In this document: positions 7,134 through 13,091 of the stretch, one piece after another
How the letters are laid out: each line of letters begins with the position of its first letter
Numbering within the stretch: the stretch's first letter is position 1
NCBI GenBank assembly: GCA_002315885.1
Contig: DCIO01000095.1
Location: 1 to 13,091, forward strand
Direction of reading: 5' to 3'
Source of the DNA: Lentisphaeria bacterium UBA1724
Lineage (GTDB): Bacteria > Verrucomicrobiota > Lentisphaeria > Oligosphaerales > Oligosphaeraceae
Length of the DNA stretch: 13,091 nucleotides
The notes under the pieces: generated by a model
The model's input: the letters and a program-made list of their open reading frames with translations, nothing else
What the model was told of the DNA's origin: nothing
Databases searched by the model: none
Program-made: the position numbers and the translations under genes

Positions 7134-7164
7134 ATTGAGCATTGAGAATTGTGCATTGAGAATT
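7134..7164. repeat. 7-bp tandem array beside the gpmI terminator
   Basis: The units are ATTGAGC, ATTGAGA, ATTGTGC, ATTGAGA and a partial ATT. Permuted, the unit is GAGAATT, close to the reverse complement (GAGAATC) of the GATTCTC unit at 6948-6996. The two 7-bp arrays are therefore related and oppositely oriented around 6997-7133. Confidence 0.9.
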
Positions 7165-7204
7165 AAAAAAGGCGCAGCCTTTTTTGGGGGCGGCGCCTTT
7201 TTTT
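7165..7204 (-). terminator. Rho-independent terminator of the five-gene operon (probably bidirectional)
   Basis: On the minus strand, downstream of gpmI, AAAAAAGGC-TGC-GCCTTTTTT forms a compact hairpin (7165-7185) ending in a T-run. An alternative longer stem pairs GGCGC (minus-strand reading of 7193-7197) with GCGCC (7171-7175), flanked by A- and T-runs on both sides, so it could also work on the plus strand. It begins 15 bp past the gpmI stop codon. Confidence 0.88.
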
Positions 7205-7219
7205 ATTGCGTGGTAGTGA

Positions 7220-8875
7220 TTATGCCTTCGTGATCACGCTGGCATCATAATCCTCGGGGGCTTCGTATCCCAGGAGGTTCATGATGGTGGCGGGGATGGA
7301 GGAGATGCCCAGTCCTTCCTTGAGGGTCTTGGAGTATTCGCCCTGGTAGGTGGGATCGTAGATGATGCAGGGAACGGGGTTCAGGGAGTGGCTGGTCTTG
7401 ACTTTCGCCTTGCCATTCTCGCCCATCTTGGGGGCGCCGTCCTTTCCGTGTTCCAGCATATCATCGGCATTGCCGTGGTCGGCGGTGATGATCATCACGC
7501 CGCCCACTTCGTCAATGGCGGCCTTCAGTCGTCCCAGGCAGAGGTCCACGGCCTCGACGCCGATTTGGACGGCCTGGAAGACACCGGTGTGTCCCACCAT
7601 GTCGCCATTGGGGAAGTTGCAGCGCAGATGCTGGTACTTGCCGCTCTTGATGGCCTCCAGCAACGCGTCGGTGATTTCGGCGCCCTTCATCCAGGGACGC
7701 TGTTCGAAGGGGACGATGTCGGAGGGGACTTCCACATACTTCTCCAGCTTCTCATCGATGTATCCGGACTTGTTGCCGTTGTAGAAGTAGGTCACGTGGC
7801 CGTACTTCTGGGTCTCGGAGCAAGCGAAGGTAGTGATGCCGGTGGCGGCCAGGTATTCGCCGCTGGTGCGGTCGATGGCGGGGGGATTCACCAGGAAGCG
7901 GCTGGGGATGTGGAGATCGCCGTCATACTGCATCATACCTGCGTAGCAGACTTTGGGGACGCGGATGCGGTCGAAACGGCTGAAATCGGCGCCGCCCTCG
8001 AAGGCCTGGGAGATTTCGATGCCGCGGTCGCCACGGAAATTGAAGTAGACCACGGAGTCGCCATCCTGGATGGTTCCCAGGGGCTTGCCGTCATCGCCTG
8101 CGATGACGAATGCGCCGAGATCCTGGTCGATGGCGTGGGTCTCATTGCGGAGGGTCTCGATGGCTTCCTGGGCGCTCTTGAAGGTACGGCCTTCGCCCAG
8201 GACGTGGGTCTTCCAGCCGCGCTCAACCATTGCCCAGTTGGCGTTGTAGCGGTCCATGGTGATGAACATACGGCCGCCACCAGAGGCGATGCGTGCGTCA
8301 CAGCCCTTGGCACGGAGGCCAGCCAGGAATTCCTCGAAGGGGATCACGTATTCCAGGGCGCTGGTCTCGCCTACGTCACGGCCATCCAGCAGGATGTGTA
8401 CGCGGATCTTGGAGATGCCGTCAGCGGCGGCGTATTCCATCATGGCCTTCAGGTGGTCAATGTGGGAGTGGACATTGCCATCGGAGAAGAGTCCCAGGAA
8501 ATGCAGGGTGGAGTTGTTCTTCTTCACATTGGCGGCGATTTCCTGCCAGCCCTGGTCTGCGAACATCTTCTTGGAGTTGATGGAGTTGGAGACCAGCTTT
8601 GCGCCCTGGTCGAAGACACGGCCTGCGCCCATGGCGTTGTGGCCGACTTCAGAGTTGCCCATATCCGCATCGCTGGGGAGCCCCACGGCCACACCGTGAG
8701 CCTTCAGCTTGGTGTTGGGGCAATTGGCCAGGAGCCAGTCCAGATTGGGGGTGTAGGCGGCCTTCACGGCATCGCCATCGGCGTATTTACCGTAGCCGAC
8801 GCCATCCATGATGACCAGCAGCACGGGGCCCTTGCGGCCCTTGAACCAAGAGGCTTTCTTCAGAGATTCTACCAT
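7220..8875 (-). CDS. gpmI: 2,3-bisphosphoglycerate-independent phosphoglycerate mutase (plant-like long form)
   Basis: This cytosolic glycolytic/gluconeogenic enzyme interconverts 3- and 2-phosphoglycerate by a phosphoserine intermediate and uses two divalent metal ions, usually Mn2+. Visible residues are the metal Asp24 (VIMDGVGYG), the nucleophile Ser75 (GNSEVGH), His136 (NVHSHID), the DGRD motif (164-167), RGDR (281-284), Asp425/His429 (NGDMVGHTG), Asp466/His467 (TADHGN) and His496. At 551 residues it is longer than the roughly 510-residue common bacterial form. The segment YAGMMQYDGD to SGEYL (about 311-341) and FACSETQKYGHVTYF...GNKSGY (350-372) resemble the plant and trypanosomatid type. 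The ATG at 8875 follows AGGA at about 9-bp spacing. It is the last gene of the run, 36 bp after the preceding gene, and is followed by the terminator. Confidence 0.96.
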   Translation of the reverse strand: MVESLKKASWFKGRKGPVLLVIMDGVGYGKYADGDAVKAAYTPNLDWLLANCPNTKLKAHGVAVGLPSDADMGNSEVGHNAMGAGRVFDQGAKLVSNSINSKKMFADQGWQEIAANVKKNNSTLHFLGLFSDGNVHSHIDHLKAMMEYAAADGISKIRVHILLDGRDVGETSALEYVIPFEEFLAGLRAKGCDARIASGGGRMFITMDRYNANWAMVERGWKTHVLGEGRTFKSAQEAIETLRNETHAIDQDLGAFVIAGDDGKPLGTIQDGDSVVYFNFRGDRGIEISQAFEGGADFSRFDRIRVPKVCYAGMMQYDGDLHIPSRFLVNPPAIDRTSGEYLAATGITTFACSETQKYGHVTYFYNGNKSGYIDEKLEKYVEVPSDIVPFEQRPWMKGAEITDALLEAIKSGKYQHLRCNFPNGDMVGHTGVFQAVQIGVEAVDLCLGRLKAAIDEVGGVMIITADHGNADDMLEHGKDGAPKMGENGKAKVKTSHSLNPVPCIIYDPTYQGEYSKTLKEGLGISSIPATIMNLLGYEAPEDYDASVITKA

Positions 8876-8911
8876 TGTTGTTTTTCCTGAAAAGGGGTTG
8901 GGTGTTGAAAA

Positions 8912-9466
8912 CTAGTATCCCAGTTGCTTTTGGAGCTCCAGCTGGAATTCCTGGACGTCCTGCTGGTCGGGCTTGGCGGAGCCTTCCGCCAGGCTGAGAC
9001 CCAGCCGTCCATACTGGTCCACATACCATTCGCCGGATGCACCGGAACCGAAGGTAACCGTTCCGGAGAGGCTTGCGCCCGGGCGGACCACCTTGCTGAT
9101 TTCCACGGTGGTCTTGCCACGGATCGCGTTGCCTTCCGCGGGGGCGGCGTCCTGCTGAGGCTGTGTGGCTTCCGCAGGCATCTCCTCCTGGACGTAGGCG
9201 TCTTCGGCGTCTTCTTCCTGGGGCATGCCTTCGCCGGGCTGTGCAGGGGCGGTGGCTTCGGGCGGAAGTTTTGGTCTTGCGGCCTCGGCCTTCGCGTCCT
9301 GTTTGGTCCAATTGACCTGCAGATCCGCAGTGAGCATCCGCAGTTCCATGTATGTCATGTGGATGTCATGCTGCTGAAGGAGCTGGTCCTGGAGTTCCGA
9401 AAGGCTCATGCCCTGGGAGAGGCACTCCAGGATGAAGTCGTTGCGTTCGCTTTCAGAGAGTGCCAT
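8912..9466 (-). CDS. Conserved protein of unknown function with an HTH-like N-terminus and a beta-rich C-terminal domain
   Basis: I cannot name this 184-residue protein. Residues 1-53 look helical and HTH-like (FILECLSQGMSLSELQDQLL, then MTYMELRMLTADLQ). Residues 54-117 are low-complexity, acidic and rich in Ala, Pro, Glu and Gln, probably disordered. Residues 118-184 form a compact domain with short strands (VEISKVVRPGASLSGTVTFGSG, GEWYVDQYGRLGL) and a final helix (DVQEFQLELQKQLGY). No signal peptide or membrane segment is seen, so it is likely cytosolic. From memory, small proteins with this three-part layout are common in Verrucomicrobiota, but I cannot verify that. The start is clear: AGGAGG lies 7 bp before the ATG. 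It lies 18 bp after the ROK-like gene and 36 bp before gpmI, inside the operon. Confidence 0.8.
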   Translation of the reverse strand: MALSESERNDFILECLSQGMSLSELQDQLLQQHDIHMTYMELRMLTADLQVNWTKQDAKAEAARPKLPPEATAPAQPGEGMPQEEDAEDAYVQEEMPAEATQPQQDAAPAEGNAIRGKTTVEISKVVRPGASLSGTVTFGSGASGEWYVDQYGRLGLSLAEGSAKPDQQDVQEFQLELQKQLGY

Positions 9467-9473
9467 TGTGGTG

Positions 9474-9479
9474 CCTCCT
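9474..9479 (-). promoter_or_regulatory. Ribosome binding site of the 184-residue protein
   Basis: AGGAGG on the minus strand lies 7 bases before the ATG at 9464-9466. This strong match supports both the start and the reality of this otherwise unrecognised gene. Confidence 0.85.
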
Positions 9480-9484
9480 GGTGA

Positions 9485-10939
9485 TTAGCACTCGGGGAGG
9501 AATGCGGCTGCGGCGGCCTGGCCGTGGCGCTTCTCGCGCTCGGAGGGCTCGTAGAAGTGGATTTCGCCCAGTTCGGGGAATTCTTCCCGGAGGACCTTCC
9601 GTGCCAGATCCAGGATGATCTGTCCGCCTTCGCCGGAGACTACGCGACCCAGGACTTCCAGGTGCTTGATGGTGGGATAGAAGGAGCAGTATTCCGCCAC
9701 GGTGTAGCCGAAGTAGACGCCGATGGTCTCGTAGATCTTGCGAGCGCGCTCGTCGCCCTTCGCCATGAGTTCCTGGACTCGCTTGAGGCGCAGGGGGAAC
9801 TTGTCGGCGGGGATGTCATCCATCTCGATGCCCGCCACGGGGATCAGACGCGCCACGGCCTGCTGGGAGAAGTAGTTGGCGCCCACGCCGATATCGTGGG
9901 ACCACTCGTCCATGGCGGCCTCGGGATTATAGTCCACGGGGGCGAAGGCCAGTTCGTTCATCCAGCCCTTGACGGTCATGTTGTCGTCCACATAGCCCGC
10001 AGCCAGGCTGGAGCCCATGGCGATACCCAGGACAGCGCCGTCCTGCAGTGCGATTGCGCCTGCCAGTGCGGTGACATCGCCGTCATTTTCCAGGCGCAGT
10101 GGCACTCCCCACTGTTTCTGGATTTCCTTGAAGATGGGCGCGGCCTCTGCGTCAAAGCGGCTACGGGGGGTGATTCCGCGGAAGAGAGAGACATTGCGTG
10201 CGCGGCCGTCAACGAAGACGCCAGCGGAGGAGCCGCCGATGCCGCGGATTTTGGCTTCGGGATCCACGGAGTGGATTGCCTTTTCTGCTTCCTTCAGGAC
10301 GAAGTTGATGTGGTCGTAGTGGTACTTGATGTCGGTCTGGGGCTTGGGATCCCAGACATATTCGGCGGAGAGGAGAGGCTCGCCGTCTTCCTTGAGGGCC
10401 AGCTTGCCGTCCTTGACCACGGCCACCTTCTCGTCGGAGGCGCCCAGGTCGAAGCCGATGCGCCAGCCACTCCAGTCCATCTTCACCGCGGCGCCTTCGC
10501 CATCCCGTTCGGCGGGCACGTCATCGGGCGTGGGAGCATAGACGAAAGTCATGGTGTGTTCGTAGGTGAAGTCGCCCCAGAACTGGGCGTCGAAACGGCG
10601 GATGCCGGTCTCGCAGTAGCAGTTGCGGAGATACTGGACCAGCGCCTCGGGGGCGTGCATGGTGACCTTCCAGCCACCGAACTGCCACAGGAGGAACTTC
10701 ACAATGCGCTCCACGTAGAAGAAGTTGGCGGCGGCATTGGGGTGCTTCATGTCATAGACCACGGTGTCAAAGCGGGAGACACGGCCGCGGTCGCGTTCCA
10801 CGGCGATGAGGCAGGGCACGGCGCAGCCGGATGCCTTCACGGCGTCAACGAAAGCGCGATTGGCCAGCACGGGGGGGCGGAAGCCGGGGTCCAGGACGGG
10901 GACGGTCTTTGGGGCGACTAATGGGAATTCCTGTTTCAT
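9485..10939 (-). CDS. Divergent ROK-family (actin-fold ATPase) protein with an N-terminal extension
   Basis: The C-terminal two thirds of this 484-residue protein follow the ROK pattern: a phosphate-1 motif IGFDLGASDEK (161-171), a GIGGSSAGVFVDGRARNVS segment (233-251) in place of the usual igig-pG block, LENDGDVTALAGA (283-295) with Asp286 at the catalytic-base position, and a glycine-containing stretch GAVLGIAMGSSLAAGY (301-316). At the usual GEiGH site it reads MNELA (327-331), and the ROK zinc motif CxCGxxGC is missing. Sugar kinase activity is therefore uncertain. Residues 1-155 form an extension of unknown function (around VSRFDTVVYDMKHP and FLLWQFGGWKV) with no signal peptide. The ATG is preceded by GGAG at 9-bp spacing. 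The gene sits 19 bp after the kinase gene, suggesting a shared sugar-related role. Alternatives are a regulator or a non-canonical glucokinase. Confidence 0.8.
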   Translation of the reverse strand: MKQEFPLVAPKTVPVLDPGFRPPVLANRAFVDAVKASGCAVPCLIAVERDRGRVSRFDTVVYDMKHPNAAANFFYVERIVKFLLWQFGGWKVTMHAPEALVQYLRNCYCETGIRRFDAQFWGDFTYEHTMTFVYAPTPDDVPAERDGEGAAVKMDWSGWRIGFDLGASDEKVAVVKDGKLALKEDGEPLLSAEYVWDPKPQTDIKYHYDHINFVLKEAEKAIHSVDPEAKIRGIGGSSAGVFVDGRARNVSLFRGITPRSRFDAEAAPIFKEIQKQWGVPLRLENDGDVTALAGAIALQDGAVLGIAMGSSLAAGYVDDNMTVKGWMNELAFAPVDYNPEAAMDEWSHDIGVGANYFSQQAVARLIPVAGIEMDDIPADKFPLRLKRVQELMAKGDERARKIYETIGVYFGYTVAEYCSFYPTIKHLEVLGRVVSGEGGQIILDLARKVLREEFPELGEIHFYEPSEREKRHGQAAAAAFLPEC

Positions 10940-10958
10940 TCAGTTCTTCTCCTTTGCG

Positions 10959-12050
10959 TTATTTGACAAATTGGTTCATTTCGTTCTCGAGGGCTTCCAT
11001 CTGGCGCACCAGCTCGAACTGGGTGCGGCAGCGGTCCAGGTTATGGCCGTCCCGATGGATCTTGAAATAGACATCGCCTTCCAGGAAATCGGTGAGGAAG
11101 CGGAGCCCGCATTCGAAGGTCAGCAGGCGACCAGAGAAGGGCAGGAGGCGTTTTTCCTCGGGGGTGAGGAAGCCACCTGCGGTGGAGAGGTATCCCTTCA
11201 CCAGCGCCTCGAAGAGTTTCAGGTCGAACTGGACCTTGCTCAGGTCCCGCTCGTCTTCCGCGGCAGTGGCGGTGGTGGTGCGGATTTCGTCACCGAAGTC
11301 ATAGAGGACGCTACCGGGCATGCAGGTATCCAGGTCGATGACGCAGACGCCTTCGCCGGTCTTGTCGTCCAGCATGACGTTGTTGATCTTGGTGTCGTTG
11401 TGGGTGACGCGGGAGGGCAGTCTGCCGTCGGCCAGTTCTTCCACCACGATGGCGCATTCCTTTTCGTGTGCCAGGGCAAAGTCGATTTCCTTCTGGCAGA
11501 GCTTTGCGCGGTCCAGCTTGTCTTCCTTGAGGACTGCCAGGAATTTCTGGAAGCGCTTAGGAGTGTGGTGGAAATCCACGATGGACTCGAAGAGCGGTCC
11601 GCCGGGCATATCCGCCAGAGCGCACTGGAAGGCACCGAATGCCCGTGCGGCCTGGAAAGCCTGTTCGGGGCTGGTGACGGCATCCACGGTCTTTGCCCCC
11701 TCGATGAAGAGGTAGACGCGGTAGCACTCGTTGTCGGCGGGATCCTGCCAGTATGGCTTGCCGTCCTCGGCATTGACGATGGTCAGGGCGGCGCGGGAGT
11801 CCTGGGGATTGCGTGCGGCGATGTGCTTGGTCACCCGCTGGATGTTCTCCATCAGCTTGGGAACATTGGGGAAGACATGCTGGTTGATGCCCTGCAGGAT
11901 GTAGTGGACGGCGAGGCCGCTCTGGTCCACAGTGAGACGGTATGTGTTGTTGATGTGTCCGGAACCCCAGGGTTCTGCGTCAACAAGCACGCCGCGGAGG
12001 TCGAAATGCGCCGCGATGGGAGCGATTTTCTGAAGAATTTCCTGAGACAT
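10959..12050 (-). CDS. Phosphotransferase-fold sugar kinase, NahK-like (probable anomeric N-acetylhexosamine 1-kinase)
   Basis: With the chosen start this is a 363-residue protein of the aminoglycoside-phosphotransferase/choline-kinase fold. The catalytic loop is VTHNDTKINN (215-224), with Asp219 as base and Asn224 as metal ligand. The metal site is VIDLDTCMPGSVLYDFGDEIR (237-257), with Asp239 and Asp241. The N-lobe has a glycine-containing loop (EPWGSGHINNTYRL, 26-39). The IDLDT-MPG-YDFGD-IR pattern is typical of NahK, which makes N-acetylhexosamine 1-phosphate. The partner nucleotidyltransferase 4 bp upstream could use such a product. I start at the ATG at 12048-12050, because a GGAGGT lies 6 bp before it. 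An earlier in-frame ATG at 12071 would overlap the upstream gene and has no such site. Substrate is inferred; choline, homoserine or another sugar are alternatives. Confidence 0.82.
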   Translation of the reverse strand: MSQEILQKIAPIAAHFDLRGVLVDAEPWGSGHINNTYRLTVDQSGLAVHYILQGINQHVFPNVPKLMENIQRVTKHIAARNPQDSRAALTIVNAEDGKPYWQDPADNECYRVYLFIEGAKTVDAVTSPEQAFQAARAFGAFQCALADMPGGPLFESIVDFHHTPKRFQKFLAVLKEDKLDRAKLCQKEIDFALAHEKECAIVVEELADGRLPSRVTHNDTKINNVMLDDKTGEGVCVIDLDTCMPGSVLYDFGDEIRTTTATAAEDERDLSKVQFDLKLFEALVKGYLSTAGGFLTPEEKRLLPFSGRLLTFECGLRFLTDFLEGDVYFKIHRDGHNLDRCRTQFELVRQMEALENEMNQFVK

Positions 12051-12054
12051 GTTA

Positions 12055-12960
12055 CTACCTCCAGAGACCATTGGGATAGACGCCTTCGGCAGTGAGTTTC
12101 TTCACCTGCTCCAGGACGATCTTGCGATCTTCGGAGTAGGTCATGCCGAACCACTTTTCGGGGCTGGTGCGGACCAGGCTCTTCCAGCCGTCCTGCTTGA
12201 TCAGGGTATTCACCACGGAGGGGATGAAGAATTCCTTCTTGGGCTCGTTGATATTGGCGGCCAGGAATTCCTTCAGCTGGGCATCCAGCTTGGAGAAGAG
12301 TGAGCCGGGGAAGCCCCAGAGATTCATGGAGGTGGGTTCCTCGCCAGTCAGCTCGGTCCAAGAGCCGTCCTCGTTCTGGAAACGCGCCTTGCCGGCGGGC
12401 AGTGCCTCGATGGTGGTGCGTTCCACCACGTCGGTGAGGAGGCCGTCTTTCACGGTGCAGATGCCGCGGGAGACGGAGCCATTCTCGGAGAGGGTGTTGT
12501 TCAGGCGGAATGCCACGATGCCGCAGGCGGTGTCGTTGAAATTCTTGTCCGCCAGGAGCTTCGCCATCTCGGTGAAGGAGTCTTTCCCGTAGAAGTCGTC
12601 GGCGTTGACCATGGCGAATGGACCCTGGATTGCGTCCTTTGCGCACCAGACTGCGTGGCCTGTGCCCCAGGGCTTCTTGCGGGTCTCGGGAGTCTTGAAG
12701 CCCTCGGGGAGCTTGTCCAGGCTCTGGACCACGTACTTGACCTCCACCTTCCCGTCCAGCCGGTTGCCGAAATGTTCACGGAGGGGCTCTTCCAATTCCT
12801 CACGTATGATGAAGACCACCTTGTCAAAGCCCGCGCGCCAGGCGTCATAGACCGAATAGTCCAGGATGAATTCGCCATCGGGACCGACGGGGTCCATCTG
12901 CTTGATGCCGCCGTAGCGGCTGCCCATACCGGCTGCCAAAACGAGAAGTGTAGGAGACAT
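12055..12960 (-). CDS. Sugar-1-phosphate nucleotidyltransferase (NDP-sugar pyrophosphorylase family)
   Basis: The family condenses an NTP with a sugar 1-phosphate to a nucleotide sugar and pyrophosphate. At 301 residues it shows the signature loop LAAGMGSRYGGIKQ (8-21), a second substrate-binding line KPWGTGHAVWCAKD (96-109), the metal-binding NADDFYG (119-125), and downstream GSVSRGICTV, WGFPGSLF and EFFIPSVVNTLI blocks. It is a single-domain enzyme without a left-handed beta-helix acyltransferase extension, so it is not a GlmU-type bifunctional enzyme. It is 4 bp upstream of the NahK-like kinase. The pair could turn a free sugar into UDP- or another NDP-sugar, though nucleotide and sugar specificity are not readable. 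The ATG is at 12958-12960, at the expected N-terminus of the Rossmann strand. No strong Shine-Dalgarno precedes it. It is the first gene of the run in this window. Confidence 0.88.
   Translation of the reverse strand: MSPTLLVLAAGMGSRYGGIKQMDPVGPDGEFILDYSVYDAWRAGFDKVVFIIREELEEPLREHFGNRLDGKVEVKYVVQSLDKLPEGFKTPETRKKPWGTGHAVWCAKDAIQGPFAMVNADDFYGKDSFTEMAKLLADKNFNDTACGIVAFRLNNTLSENGSVSRGICTVKDGLLTDVVERTTIEALPAGKARFQNEDGSWTELTGEEPTSMNLWGFPGSLFSKLDAQLKEFLAANINEPKKEFFIPSVVNTLIKQDGWKSLVRTSPEKWFGMTYSEDRKIVLEQVKKLTAEGVYPNGLWR
12057..12062 (-). promoter_or_regulatory. Ribosome binding site that fixes the start of the kinase gene
   Basis: GGAGGT on the minus strand lies 6 bases before the ATG at 12048-12050 and overlaps the TAG stop codon (12055-12057) of the nucleotidyltransferase gene. 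This argues for translational coupling and against the upstream ATG at 12071. Confidence 0.85.
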
Positions 12961-13006
12961 GATTTTGTAATCTTTGGTGTTTGGTTGGAAACGAAAGAAA
13001 TTGGAT

Positions 13007-13048
13007 GCCGTCTGCTGCGCCCACCTGCGGTGGGGCTACGCAGACGGC
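13007..13048. other. Long hairpin upstream of the nucleotidyltransferase gene
   Basis: GCCGTCTGC (13007-13015) and GCAGACGGC (13040-13048) are perfectly complementary. An inner stem CCCACC (13020-13025) and GGTGGG (13029-13034) encloses a TGC loop. On the minus strand it is followed by ATCCAATTTCTTTCG, with scattered rather than continuous Ts. It could be a terminator of a gene beyond the window, a leader structure of the operon, or a REP-like element. Confidence 0.7.
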
Positions 13049-13066
13049 GCAGCTATTGTAATGCTG

Positions 13067-13091
13067 GGGAGCCTAGGGAGCCTAGGGAGCC
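13067..13091. repeat. 9-bp tandem array at the right edge
   Basis: Two full copies of GGGAGCCTA and a partial GGGAGCC are seen before the window ends, so the array may be longer. It adds a third distinct 9-bp unit to those at the left edge and at 7092-7122. Confidence 0.85.

Noticed and set aside
7388..8890. A 500-residue plus-strand open frame opposite gpmI
   Set aside because: It is a mirror frame of a well-conserved enzyme, with biased Gly/Ala/Val/Asp composition and no domain.
9524..10921. A 465-residue plus-strand open frame opposite the ROK-like gene
   Set aside because: It is the antisense shadow of a high-GC gene. The minus-strand frame has recognisable ATPase motifs and a good ribosome binding site; this one has no recognisable domain.
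12051..12071. Upstream ATG at 12071 as the kinase start
   Set aside because: It would overlap the end of the nucleotidyltransferase gene and lacks a ribosome binding site, while the ATG at 12048-12050 has GGAGGT at 6 bp.
10764..12095. A 443-residue plus-strand open frame opposite the kinase and the ROK-like start
   Set aside because: It spans the junction of two supported minus-strand genes and their ribosome binding site and has no recognisable content.

Overview
The window is a stretch of bacterial chromosome with nine protein-coding genes, all on the minus strand (transcription runs right to left), and no RNA genes. GC content is about 60% in sampled lines of the right half, about 55% in the large protease gene and about 50% in the hipAB pair. 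The combination of a gingipain-type secreted protease with a plant-type phosphoglycerate mutase, a small protein of a kind I associate with Verrucomicrobiota, and intergenic arrays of 7- and 9-bp repeats suggests a PVC-group bacterium (Verrucomicrobiota, Lentisphaerota or Kiritimatiellota). That is an inference from style and recollection, not a proven placement.

Layout in transcription order. (1) At 12960-7220 lies a five-gene run with gaps of 4-36 bp: a sugar-1-phosphate nucleotidyltransferase, a NahK-like phosphotransferase-fold kinase, a divergent ROK/actin-fold protein with an N-terminal extension, a small protein of unknown function, and gpmI. It ends in a strong hairpin terminator at 7165-7204. 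The first two genes look like a pair that activates a free sugar to a sugar 1-phosphate and then to a nucleotide sugar. gpmI is a glycolytic enzyme. (2) At 6948-7164 is an unusual intergenic mosaic of short tandem arrays and hairpins. (3) At 6947-2997 is a 1316-residue membrane-anchored or exported protein that fuses a gingipain-type (C25) cysteine protease, an EF-hand, a carboxypeptidase-like (M14) domain with lost catalytic residues, and a duplicated C-terminal beta domain. (4) At 2794-1236 is a hipB-hipA toxin-antitoxin pair of lower GC behind an AT-rich upstream region. (5) At 1154-78 is mnmA, whose stop codon lies inside a 9-bp tandem array that runs off the left edge.

The most notable points are the C25-M14 fusion with a degenerate M14 domain, a 9-bp minisatellite that occurs both in frame inside that gene and in the intergenic region upstream of it, the replaced third cysteine in MnmA, and the mixed sugar-activation/ROK/glycolysis operon. 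No stretch longer than 300 bp lacks a gene.
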